Below are positions 7,646-14,193 of a stretch of 64,000 nt of DNA, piece by piece. The notes beneath the pieces are model-generated. The model was not told where the DNA came from and ran no database searches. It saw only the letters and a program-made list of their open reading frames with translations. Positions within the stretch are counted from its first letter, which is position 1, and each line of letters begins with the position of its first letter. A program made the translations under genes and the position numbers. Source of the stretch: JAPKYZ01 sp033763835 (GTDB lineage Bacteria > Acidobacteriota > Terriglobia > Bryobacterales > Bryobacteraceae); the NCBI GenBank assembly GCA_033763835.1, contig JANRJS010000032.1:144978-208977 (forward strand). Direction: 5' to 3'.

Positions 7646-8280
7646 CGGTTTTGGTTGGCCTGCTGCTGCTGGCGCAGCCCGTCGCCGAAGGCCGGCCACC
7701 GAAAGAGCGAGGGGAGTTTCGCGCGTCCGAGTTGGTCGAGTTGATTCGGCTGGAGCCGAGTTTGAAGCTCGATATCCGGTACGCGACGGAAAACAATTTC
7801 ATGCGGCGGCGTTTTTACGACGAGGCTCGGGCGTTCCTGCAGCGGCCTGCGGCGGAGGCGGTGGTACGGGTGCATCGGGCGCTCGCGAAAGACGGTCTGG
7901 GACTCGTGATTTACGACGGCTACCGCCCGTGGAGCGTGACGAAGGCGTTTTGGGACGGCACTCCGAAGAAGCATCGGAATTTCGTGGCGAATCCGAAAAA
8001 GGGGTCGAAGCACAATCGCGGCTGCGCGGTGGATTTAGGCTTGTTCGACCGGAGGACGGGCGCGATTTTGCCGATGCCGAGCGAGTTCGACGAGTTTTCG
8101 CCGCGGGCGTATCCCAGCTATACGGGCGGCACGGCGGAGGAACGCGCGAACCGGGACCGGCTGATCCGGGCGATGGAGGCGGAGGGGTTCACGGTGAATT
8201 CCGACGAGTGGTGGCATTTCGATTACAAGGATTGGCGGCTGTATCGGATCGGGAATCTGAGGTTCGGGGAGATTCGGTAG
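7642..8280 (+). CDS. VanX/DdpX-like D-Ala-D-Ala dipeptidase, exported
   Basis: A 212-residue zinc dipeptidase of the M15D type, which cleaves D-alanyl-D-alanine. The zinc motif SxHxxGxAxD is present as SKHNRGCAVD with H124 and D131, and the EWWH motif as SDEWWHFDY with catalytic E189 and zinc ligand H192. YDGYRPW (91-97) carries the substrate-polarising arginine (R95). An N-terminal hydrophobic segment (VLVGLLLLAQP) looks like a signal peptide, so it probably acts in the periplasm on peptidoglycan-derived dipeptides rather than in the cytoplasm like VanX. The ATG inside the larA stop decides the start; a longer upstream open frame is only overlap. Confidence 0.9.
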   Translation: MTVLVGLLLLAQPVAEGRPPKERGEFRASELVELIRLEPSLKLDIRYATENNFMRRRFYDEARAFLQRPAAEAVVRVHRALAKDGLGLVIYDGYRPWSVTKAFWDGTPKKHRNFVANPKKGSKHNRGCAVDLGLFDRRTGAILPMPSEFDEFSPRAYPSYTGGTAEERANRDRLIRAMEAEGFTVNSDEWWHFDYKDWRLYRIGNLRFGEIR

Positions 8281-8706
8281 CTACGCCACTTTGCGAAACG
8301 CGAGTTGCAATTCCAAACCAACGGCGCGAAGGGCGGCTTCGATTTGATCGAGTCGGGAAGAGTGCCGGAGGTCGAGGACACGATCCACTTGCGGTAGATG
8401 CCAACCTAGACGCCGGGCTAATTCCGTTTTGTTGATTCGGCGCGCGCGCATTTCCCGGTAGAGACGCAGTTTCGCCACGCTGAGCGGCGGCAGAGCAACG
8501 GAAAGCCGGTTTCGACGGACGGGCGAAGGATCGGGGATCGGCTCGCGATACGCCATGCGTCCGATGAACGCCGTTTCCAGCGCATCGAGTGCGCGCTTCA
8601 AGGCGTCGGCTCGGTCCTTGCCGCTGGTGGCCGCTTCCGGCACGTCGGGGAAAGTGACGAGCAGGGTCTGGTTGGAATCGGGCGTTAGTTCGATCGGGTA
8701 CGTCAT
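8281..8706 (-). CDS. hicB: HicB-type antitoxin with HTH domain
   Basis: The N-terminal half (residues 1-60: YPIELTPD, VTFPDVPEAATSG, ALDALETAF, then EPIPDPSP) is the degenerate RNase H-like HicB fold that binds and blocks HicA. Residues 74-125 (KLRLYREMRARRINKTELA onward, LAGWH-like turn as RLGWHLPQV) form an XRE-type helix-turn-helix for DNA binding, so this is the HTH class of HicB. Its ATG overlaps the hicA stop by 4 nt. It likely represses the operon through the palindrome at 8913-8934. The stop directly abuts the stop of the convergent dipeptidase gene. Confidence 0.92.
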   Translation of the reverse strand: MTYPIELTPDSNQTLLVTFPDVPEAATSGKDRADALKRALDALETAFIGRMAYREPIPDPSPVRRNRLSVALPPLSVAKLRLYREMRARRINKTELARRLGWHLPQVDRVLDLRHSSRLDQIEAALRAVGLELQLAFRKVA

Positions 8707-8897
8707 TTCGGTCTCGACTCCTCCTTCAATCCGAGATCTTTGAGGATCTTGCTCGCTAAGCCCTTGCCGAGATCCTTACCGTGCATCGGAAGAATCGTCG
8801 TTCGGTCTCCGAGCCTCACATGCAAGTGACTTCCCTTGCCGGTCTCGAACAAGCAACCATGCCGTTCGAGAAAGCGCTTCATCTCGCGGCTAGTCAC
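8703..8897 (-). CDS. hicA: HicA mRNA interferase toxin
   Basis: A 64-residue double-stranded-RNA-binding-fold toxin. It begins MTSREMKRFLERHG, has the catalytic-histidine strand GKGSHLHVRL (H24 is the expected nucleophile) and ends with the helix LGKGLASKILKDLGL, all standard for HicA. The start is the GTG at 8897, because the family's SRE motif sits right after it; the ATG at 8882 would cut it off. HicA cleaves mRNA and halts translation until HicB binds it. The toxin-first gene order is the usual hicAB order. Confidence 0.92.
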   Translation of the reverse strand: MTSREMKRFLERHGCLFETGKGSHLHVRLGDRTTILPMHGKDLGKGLASKILKDLGLKEESRPK

Positions 8898-8912
8898 TCT
8901 ATTGAATATCGC

Positions 8913-8934
8913 ATATGTTGCGAACGCAACATAT
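8913..8934. promoter_or_regulatory. palindromic operator upstream of hicAB
   Basis: A perfect inverted repeat with 10-bp arms (ATATGTTGCG / CGCAACATAT) and an AA spacer, 16 bp upstream of the hicA GTG. It is AT-rich at its ends. This is the expected position and size for the autorepression site bound by the HicB HTH dimer. No other copy was noticed in the window. Confidence 0.75.
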
Positions 8935-8988
8935 CTGTTCTACGTTTCGTTAATTGAGCGAAGACCAGAGCGGTTTGACTGTCGAAAC

Positions 8989-9393
8989 CTAAGTTTGTGC
9001 GGGCCACTGGAAGCACAGCGAATAGCCATCGGGGTCCTTTACGTAGAGTTGCTTCATGCCGTAGGGGGCGATTTTGGGCGGGTCGGCGGCGATACCTTGG
9101 GCGAGTAAGTGCCGATAAGCGCTATCGACATCGGGGCAGCCGAAGTAGATCGATGTGTCTTCGTGGGCTTCGACGCGGGCGGGATCGGGCGAGGGCGGAC
9201 GGCTGTCCGATTCATACGCGGTGTTGAGCATGATCGTCATACCATCGCGTTCGAGCATCGCCCAGTCGCATTCGTCGGTGGCGGGAGGCGCGGATTCGGT
9301 GACCACAAAGCCCAGCTTGCGGTAGAAGGCTAGCGACGTGGGCATGTCGAAGACCTGCAATAACGGCGACATGCTCTCGATGGGAATCGTCAC
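8989..9393 (-). CDS. glyoxalase/bleomycin-resistance (VOC) family protein
   Basis: A single VOC module of about 134 residues. Typical elements are VFDMPTSLAFYRKLGF at the N-terminus, DWAMLERDGMTIML in the middle, a DTSIYFGCPDVDSAYRHL repeat strand and the C-terminal YGMKQLYVKDPDGYSLCF that carries the usual metal-ligand glutamate/aspartate region. The open frame runs on to 9540 inside the divergent aminotransferase. I chose the GTG at 9393, since a TATTCT box lies 5 nt upstream; ATG 9372 is the alternative. The substrate is unknown, as for most lone VOC proteins. Confidence 0.82.
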   Translation of the reverse strand: MTIPIESMSPLLQVFDMPTSLAFYRKLGFVVTESAPPATDECDWAMLERDGMTIMLNTAYESDSRPPSPDPARVEAHEDTSIYFGCPDVDSAYRHLLAQGIAADPPKIAPYGMKQLYVKDPDGYSLCFQWPAQT

Positions 9394-9398
9394 GCTTA

Positions 9399-9411
9399 AG
9401 AATAGTACTCT
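9399..9411. promoter_or_regulatory. two back-to-back -10 boxes of a divergent leaderless pair
   Basis: On the minus strand TATTCT (9404-9399) ends 5 nt before the GTG at 9393. On the plus strand TACTCT (9406-9411) ends 6 nt before the ATG at 9418. The boxes are 1 bp apart, so the two promoters must compete for polymerase. Confidence 0.5.
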
Positions 9412-9417
9412 CGAAAG

Positions 9418-10596
9418 ATGTTGGTTCTCGAGTCTCGCCGCGAACGGTTCGCCAGCGCGCGTACCGCCGATTTCACCGAGTCCGTCATTCGCGAGATGAC
9501 GCGGCAGGCGATTCTGCACAAGGCGGTGAATCTGGCGCAAGGGTTCCCCGACTTCCCCGCTCCGGCGGATCTGAAAACGAAAGCGTGCGAGGCGATCGAG
9601 GCGGATATTAATCAGTACTCGATTACGTGGGGCGCGAAGCCGTTTCGCGACGCGATCGCGAGGAAGTATCGCGAAACTTACTCCATCGACTTAGACCCGG
9701 AGCGCGAGATTACCGTGTGCTGCGGATCGACCGAGGCGATGATCGCGACGTTACTCGCCACTACCGATCCGGGCGACGAAATTGTCGTCTTCGAACCTTT
9801 CTACGAGAACTATCACCCGGACACGATGCTATGCGGCGCGAAACGAACGCTAGTGACGCTGCGCGCGCCCGATTGGAGTTTCGACCGCGACGAGTTACGG
9901 CGGGCGTTTAGTTCGCGCACCAAAGCGATCATTCTCAACACTCCGAATAACCCGACCGGCAAAGTGTTCACGCGCGAGGAACTCACCTTCATCGCGAATT
10001 TGTGCGAGGAGTACGACGCGCTCGCGATCACCGACGAGATTTACGAGCACATCGTTTACGACGGTGCGGAGCATGTGTTGATGCGTACGCTGCCGGGTAT
10101 GGCCGAACGTACCGTCACGATTAATTCGATGTCGAAGACTTACTCGGTGACGGGCTGGCGCGTAGGTTGGGTGCTGGCCGCGCCGGATTTGACGGAGTCG
10201 ATTCGGAAGGTCCACGACTTTCTCACCGTGGGCGCAGCGTCGCCGTTGCAGCAAGCCGGAGTTTATGCGCTCGCGATGCCGCCGACTTACTATCGCGAAT
10301 TAGCCGAGCATTACCGCGCGCGCCGGGACCTGATGGTGAGCATTTTGCGCGAGGCGGGATTTACGCCCTACGTTCCGGACGGCGCTTACTACGTCATGGC
10401 GGGCATTGCGAATTTCGGATTTCCGGACGATCGGGCGTTCGCGAAGTACTTAGTGGAGGAGATCGGCGTGGCGGCGGTGCCGGGGTCGAGTTTCTTCGAA
10501 AATCCTTTGGGCGGATCGCAATTAATTCGATTCTGTTTCTGCAAAAAGTATGAGACTCTAGAAGCGGCGCGAGAGCGGTTGAGACGGTTGAGATGA
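9418..10596 (+). CDS. class I/II PLP-dependent aminotransferase
   Basis: A 392-residue fold-type I aminotransferase related to the kynurenine/methionine/aspartate aminotransferase group. Visible landmarks are NLAQGFPDFP (substrate loop), CCGSTEAMIA (PLP phosphate region, 101-110), NTPNNPTGK (174-182) with the PLP-contacting asparagine, ITDEIYEHIVYD with D206 that pairs with the pyridine nitrogen, and the Schiff-base lysine K240 in SMSKTYSVTGWRVGW. IRFCFCKK near the end holds the carboxylate-binding arginine. The natural substrate cannot be fixed. The stop overlaps the next ATG by 4 nt. Confidence 0.92.
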   Translation: MLVLESRRERFASARTADFTESVIREMTRQAILHKAVNLAQGFPDFPAPADLKTKACEAIEADINQYSITWGAKPFRDAIARKYRETYSIDLDPEREITVCCGSTEAMIATLLATTDPGDEIVVFEPFYENYHPDTMLCGAKRTLVTLRAPDWSFDRDELRRAFSSRTKAIILNTPNNPTGKVFTREELTFIANLCEEYDALAITDEIYEHIVYDGAEHVLMRTLPGMAERTVTINSMSKTYSVTGWRVGWVLAAPDLTESIRKVHDFLTVGAASPLQQAGVYALAMPPTYYRELAEHYRARRDLMVSILREAGFTPYVPDGAYYVMAGIANFGFPDDRAFAKYLVEEIGVAAVPGSSFFENPLGGSQLIRFCFCKKYETLEAARERLRRLR

Positions 10597-10979
10597 GGTC
10601 CATTATGGTACCCGCTTTTCTGGTTCCGGAAACCGCCGAGGTCTCGAACGGGCACGGGTCGGCCGTGGCGGTCGAGAGCGGCATGTTGCAGCTCACTTTG
10701 GGAATCCATCGCGTAGTCGAACAAGAAAGTCTCGAAGTCGCGATTTGGGGTTCGTCCGACGGCGAAGATTGGGGCAAGGCGCCCATCGCTCAATTCCCGC
10801 AGAAGTTTTATTGCGGCACGTATTCGATTTTTCTGGACCTGACGCGATCGCCGCACGTGCGTTGGATCCGGGCGCAGTGGAAGATGAACCGTTGGGGACG
10901 CGGCAGTTTGAAACCGTTATTCGGGTTCTATTTGTTCGCGCAACCGGCGAAGGCTTTGGCCCTTACGGCAGCCGGTTAA
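10593..10979 (+). CDS. conserved hypothetical protein coupled to the aminotransferase
   Basis: A 128-residue soluble protein without signal peptide. The motifs VESGMLQLTLGIHRVVEQES, WGSSDGEDWG, FPQKFYCGTYSI and HVRWIRAQWKMNRWG suggest a beta-sandwich; the last block is Trp/Arg-rich. I do not recognise the family. It starts inside the stop of the aminotransferase gene (ATGA) and may depend on that gene for translation. Its 3' end overlaps the 3' end of convergent larB by 17 bases. Confidence 0.7.
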   Translation: MRSIMVPAFLVPETAEVSNGHGSAVAVESGMLQLTLGIHRVVEQESLEVAIWGSSDGEDWGKAPIAQFPQKFYCGTYSIFLDLTRSPHVRWIRAQWKMNRWGRGSLKPLFGFYLFAQPAKALALTAAG

Positions 10980-11712
10980 TCAAGCTCGCGGCGTAGCCCG
11001 CTCCGTAGCCGTTGTCGATATTGACGACGGTGACGTTATTGGCGCACGAGTTCAACATCGACAACAGCGCGGCAAGTCCGTGGAAGTGCGCCCCATAGCC
11101 CACGCTGGTGGGCACGCCGATGACGGGGACGCTCACCAATCCGCCGATGGCCGTGGGCAGGGTGGCTTCCATACCGGCAACGGTGACGATAACGCGCGCC
11201 GCTCGCAGACGGTCGAGGTTGGCGAATAGGCGGTGGATGCCCGCGACGCCGACATCGGAAATTTGCTCGACTTGATTGCCCATCATCTCGGCGGTGATGC
11301 GGCACTCCTCGGCGACGGGGATATCGGCGGTGCCCGCGCACACAACGGCGATGACGCCGCGGCCTTTGATTTCGCGGTCGCGCCACACGCGGACGATGCG
11401 GGAAAGCGGGAAATGCTCGGCTTCGGGAATCGCCTGGAGCACCAACGCGGCCGCTTCCGGCGCGACGCGCGTCGCGAGCACATTCGGGCTTCGTTCGAGC
11501 AAATTTTTCGCGATGCTCACGACGTGTTCCGGCGCTTTGCCCTGTCCGAAAATCACTTCGGGCATGCCGACGCGGAGGGCGCGGTGATGGTCGACTTTGG
11601 CAAATCCAAGATCCTCGAACGGCATGTGGCGCAGACGTTCGACGGCGGAATCGACGGCGACCGCGCCGTCTTTCACTTGTTCGAGGAGGGAGCGTACTTG
11701 GTTGGGATCCAT
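10963..11712 (-). CDS. larB: nickel pincer cofactor biosynthesis protein LarB
   Basis: LarB carboxylates and hydrolyses nicotinic acid adenine dinucleotide, the first step in making the NPN cofactor of LarA. The 249-residue protein has an N-terminal helical region (1-100, including PEVIFGQGKAPEHV) and a C-terminal domain related to PurE (VIAVVCAGTADIPVAEE, EQISDVGVAGIHRLF, VAGMEATLPTAIGGL, VPTSVGYGAHFHGL). C223 in NSCANN matches the conserved cysteine reported as essential in the Lactobacillus protein. It follows the DUF192 lipoprotein gene by 12 bases, probably in one operon, and converges on the gene ending at 10979. Confidence 0.93.
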   Translation of the reverse strand: MDPNQVRSLLEQVKDGAVAVDSAVERLRHMPFEDLGFAKVDHHRALRVGMPEVIFGQGKAPEHVVSIAKNLLERSPNVLATRVAPEAAALVLQAIPEAEHFPLSRIVRVWRDREIKGRGVIAVVCAGTADIPVAEECRITAEMMGNQVEQISDVGVAGIHRLFANLDRLRAARVIVTVAGMEATLPTAIGGLVSVPVIGVPTSVGYGAHFHGLAALLSMLNSCANNVTVVNIDNGYGAGYAASLINRLP

Positions 11713-11724
11713 GATGGTGGCGGA

Positions 11725-12180
11725 CTAAAACTCGATCGCGACTCCGGGCGAGAGACCGTACTGGGCGGCCATGCCGCTTGCGAGTTCGAGAACAAATTGC
11801 GAGGGTTGCGTTCCGCCGTAAGAGGGGCATTCCGAGGCCTCTTTTTGGCAGGGCGGCGTTGCGGCGGAGATTTCGACGACGCGCTTCGCGGAATCGAGCC
11901 AGATAATGTCGAGCGCGATTTTACAGTTGTGCATCCAGTAAGGATGGCGGCCCGACTCCGCGTGCAGGAAGAGCATGCCACGATCGGGCGCGAGCGAATC
12001 GCGGTACATCATGCCGCGCTGCATCGCTTCGGGAGTCATCGCCACTTCGGCGACGATCTTACGTCCGCCGGGGAGTTTCACCAAGCGTTCGCCGGGCGCG
12101 AGCGCGGGATCGGCGCCGCACGCGCCGAGGAGTAAGAGAACGAGTAGAACAACTGGCGCCAACGGCGCGGTACGAAGCAT
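11725..12180 (-). CDS. DUF192 domain lipoprotein
   Basis: A 151-residue protein with a lipoprotein signal: residues 8-20 are hydrophobic and LLGAC gives C21 as the lipidated residue. The DUF192 domain follows with AMQRGMMYRDSLAPDRGMLF, YWMHNCKIALDIIWLD and the terminal LELASGMAAQYGLSPG. DUF192 is a small barrel of unknown function, commonly exported. ATG 12180 was chosen because it starts the signal peptide; the longer open frame runs into the divergent prenyltransferase. The neighbour larB may be cotranscribed. A second DUF192 gene is at 32366. Confidence 0.85.
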   Translation of the reverse strand: MLRTAPLAPVVLLVLLLLGACGADPALAPGERLVKLPGGRKIVAEVAMTPEAMQRGMMYRDSLAPDRGMLFLHAESGRHPYWMHNCKIALDIIWLDSAKRVVEISAATPPCQKEASECPSYGGTQPSQFVLELASGMAAQYGLSPGVAIEF

Positions 12181-12184
12181 CCCA

Positions 12185-12194
12185 TAAAATGGTA
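12185..12194. promoter_or_regulatory. overlapping divergent -10 boxes in a 15-bp intergenic gap
   Basis: Plus strand: TAAAAT (12185-12190) ends 5 nt before the mqnP ATG at 12196. Minus strand: TACCAT (12194-12189) ends 8 nt before the ATG at 12180. The hexamers share two base pairs. Neither gene has room for a leader with a ribosome-binding site. Confidence 0.45.
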
Positions 12195-12195
12195 C

Positions 12196-13068
12196 ATGCT
12201 GCGGAAATTGAAGCTCACGCTCGACATGATCAAGTTCGAGCACTCGATCTTCGCGCTGCCGTTCGCGGCGACGGGAGCGTTGCTCGCGATCCGCGAGAGT
12301 TCGTTCGCCGTGGCGGGGCTGCCAGGGAAGCTCTGGTGGATTCTGCTCTGCATGGTCAGCGCGCGTTCGGCGGCGATGGCCTTTAACCGCATTCTCGATC
12401 GGGACATCGACGCCCGCAATCCGCGGACCGCCATGCGGCACTTGCCCGCGGGCTTGCTGTCGCGCGATTTCGCGATTCTTTTCACGGTGGTGAGCGCGGC
12501 GATTTTCGCGTTATCGGCGGCGCAGTTGAATCTGTTGTGCGCGGCGCTTTCGCCGGTGGCATTGGCCATCGTTTTCGGTTATTCGTACACCAAGCGATTC
12601 ACCTCGCTGGCGCACCTGGTGCTAGGGTTTGCGCTGGGGATCGCTCCGGCGGCGGCGTGGATCGCGATCCGCGGATCGCTTGATGCGCGCATCCTCTGGC
12701 TGACGCTCGCTGTGACGCTGTGGACCGCTGGGTTCGACATCATCTATTCCTGTCAAGACATCGACTTCGACCGGCGCTCGGGGCTGTCGAGCATCCCGGC
12801 GCGATTGGGCGTGGCCGATGCACTGAACGTCGCGCGAGCGCTTCACTTTGGGATGATCGGCGCCCTCGTCGCACTCTCGGGCGCGTTTTGGCTGGGCGCG
12901 CTGAGTTGGGCGGGAATCGCGGTGGTCGCGGCCCTTTTGATCTACGAGCACAGCCTGGTGAAGGCGGACGATCTATCACGCGTCAACGCGGCGTTCTTCA
13001 CGGTCAACGGTTACGTCGGGATTCTGTTCTTCGCGTTCTGGGCGTCGGACATGTTGTGGAGGAGATGA
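12196..13068 (+). CDS. mqnP: UbiA-family prenyltransferase of menaquinone synthesis (MqnP)
   Basis: A 290-residue polytopic membrane enzyme that attaches the isoprenoid tail to the naphthoate or benzoate ring. The first Asp-rich motif is NRILDRDIDARNPRT (64-78) and the second is SCQDIDFDRRSGLSSIP in the later loop; both bind prenyl diphosphate through magnesium. Eight or so hydrophobic segments follow the family pattern. The radical SAM gene mqnE begins immediately after the stop, which points to the futalosine pathway and therefore MqnP rather than UbiA of ubiquinone synthesis. The start is ATG 12196 with a -10 box 5 nt upstream. Confidence 0.9.
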   Translation: MLRKLKLTLDMIKFEHSIFALPFAATGALLAIRESSFAVAGLPGKLWWILLCMVSARSAAMAFNRILDRDIDARNPRTAMRHLPAGLLSRDFAILFTVVSAAIFALSAAQLNLLCAALSPVALAIVFGYSYTKRFTSLAHLVLGFALGIAPAAAWIAIRGSLDARILWLTLAVTLWTAGFDIIYSCQDIDFDRRSGLSSIPARLGVADALNVARALHFGMIGALVALSGAFWLGALSWAGIAVVAALLIYEHSLVKADDLSRVNAAFFTVNGYVGILFFAFWASDMLWRR

Positions 13069-14190
13069 GTGGTCAAGATCGAGTTTGAAGATCGAAGGTT
13101 GGATGCCATCCGGGAAAAGGCGCTGGCGAAAGAGCGCCTCACCGCGGAAGACGGGTTGCTGCTGTACGGGACTCGCGACTTGCTGGCCGTGGGCTATCTA
13201 GCCAACATCGTGCGGGAGCGGTTGCACGGCAACGTCACGTACTTCAACGTCAATCGGCATTTGAATCCGACCGACGTGTGCGTGGCGTCGTGCAAGCTGT
13301 GCGCCTTTGGCAAAGGCGTGCGCGACGAATCGGCGTACACGATGTCGCACGAGCAGGTGTGGAAGCGGGCGGGCGAGGGCTGGTCGGAATCGATCACGGA
13401 GTTTCATATCGTCGGCGGCTTGCATCCGACGTTGACGCTCGACTGGTACTGCGAAATGTTGCGCGGGTTAAAGGAGCGCTTTCCGCAGGTGCATTTGAAG
13501 GCGTTCACGATGGTCGAGATCGGCTATTTCGCGCAACGTTCGAAGCTCACGGTGCGTCAGGTGCTAGAGAAGTTGAAAAAAGCGGGCATGGATTCCCTGC
13601 CCGGCGGCGGCGCGGAGATTTTCTCGGACCGCGTGCGGCGCGTGATCTGCGATCACAAGCTGACGGGCGACGAGTGGATCGCGACCGCGCGCACGGCGCA
13701 CGAGTTGGGCTTGCATTCGAACTGCACGATGCTTTACGGGCATATCGAAACGAACGAAGACCGCGTCGATCATCTGCTGCGGTTGCGCGAGTTGCAGGAC
13801 GATACGAACGGTTTCCAGACCTTCATCCCACTCGCCTTTCATCCGGCGAACACCGACATGCAGCACCTGCCCACAACATCGGGATTCGCCGATATGCGCA
13901 ACATCGCCGTCGCGCGTTTGATGCTCGACAACATTCCGCACATCAAGGCGTACTGGGTGATGATGACGCCGCAGATGGCGCAGATCGCGCTAAGGTTCGG
14001 CGCGGACGATCTGGACGGAACGATCGTTGAAGAGCGGATTTATCACGACGCGGGAGCGACGACGGAACAAGGCATGCGGCGCGGACAACTGCTGCGATTG
14101 ATCCGCGAGGCGGGGCGGGAGCCGCAGGAGCGCGACACGCTGTATCGCCCGGTAGAGCGCGCGGAGAACGTTTTCACGGTCCTGGTCTAG
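13069..14190 (+). CDS. mqnE: aminofutalosine synthase MqnE
   Basis: A radical SAM enzyme that joins an enolpyruvyl-benzoate precursor to SAM, giving aminofutalosine in the futalosine route to menaquinone. The iron-sulfur motif CxxxCxxC is CVASCKLC with C71, C75 and C78. Further conserved blocks are TEFHIVGGLHPTL, LKAFTMVEIGYFA, SLPGGGAEIFSDRVR and TFIPLAFHPANT, which favour MqnE over its relative MqnC. The GTG start directly follows the mqnP TGA with no gap, so translation is coupled. Other mqn genes are not in the window. Confidence 0.92.
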   Translation: MVKIEFEDRRLDAIREKALAKERLTAEDGLLLYGTRDLLAVGYLANIVRERLHGNVTYFNVNRHLNPTDVCVASCKLCAFGKGVRDESAYTMSHEQVWKRAGEGWSESITEFHIVGGLHPTLTLDWYCEMLRGLKERFPQVHLKAFTMVEIGYFAQRSKLTVRQVLEKLKKAGMDSLPGGGAEIFSDRVRRVICDHKLTGDEWIATARTAHELGLHSNCTMLYGHIETNEDRVDHLLRLRELQDDTNGFQTFIPLAFHPANTDMQHLPTTSGFADMRNIAVARLMLDNIPHIKAYWVMMTPQMAQIALRFGADDLDGTIVEERIYHDAGATTEQGMRRGQLLRLIREAGREPQERDTLYRPVERAENVFTVLV

Positions 14191-14193
14191 TTC

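Noticed and set aside
6362..8280. full vancomycin-resistance cluster
   Set aside because: Only LarA and an exported VanX-like enzyme are present. There is no VanH, VanA or VanRS, so it is listed as a hypothesis only.
8989..9540. 183-residue version of the VOC protein
   Set aside because: The extra N-terminus lies inside the divergent aminotransferase gene and has no VOC similarity. GTG 9393 fits the promoter box and the domain start.
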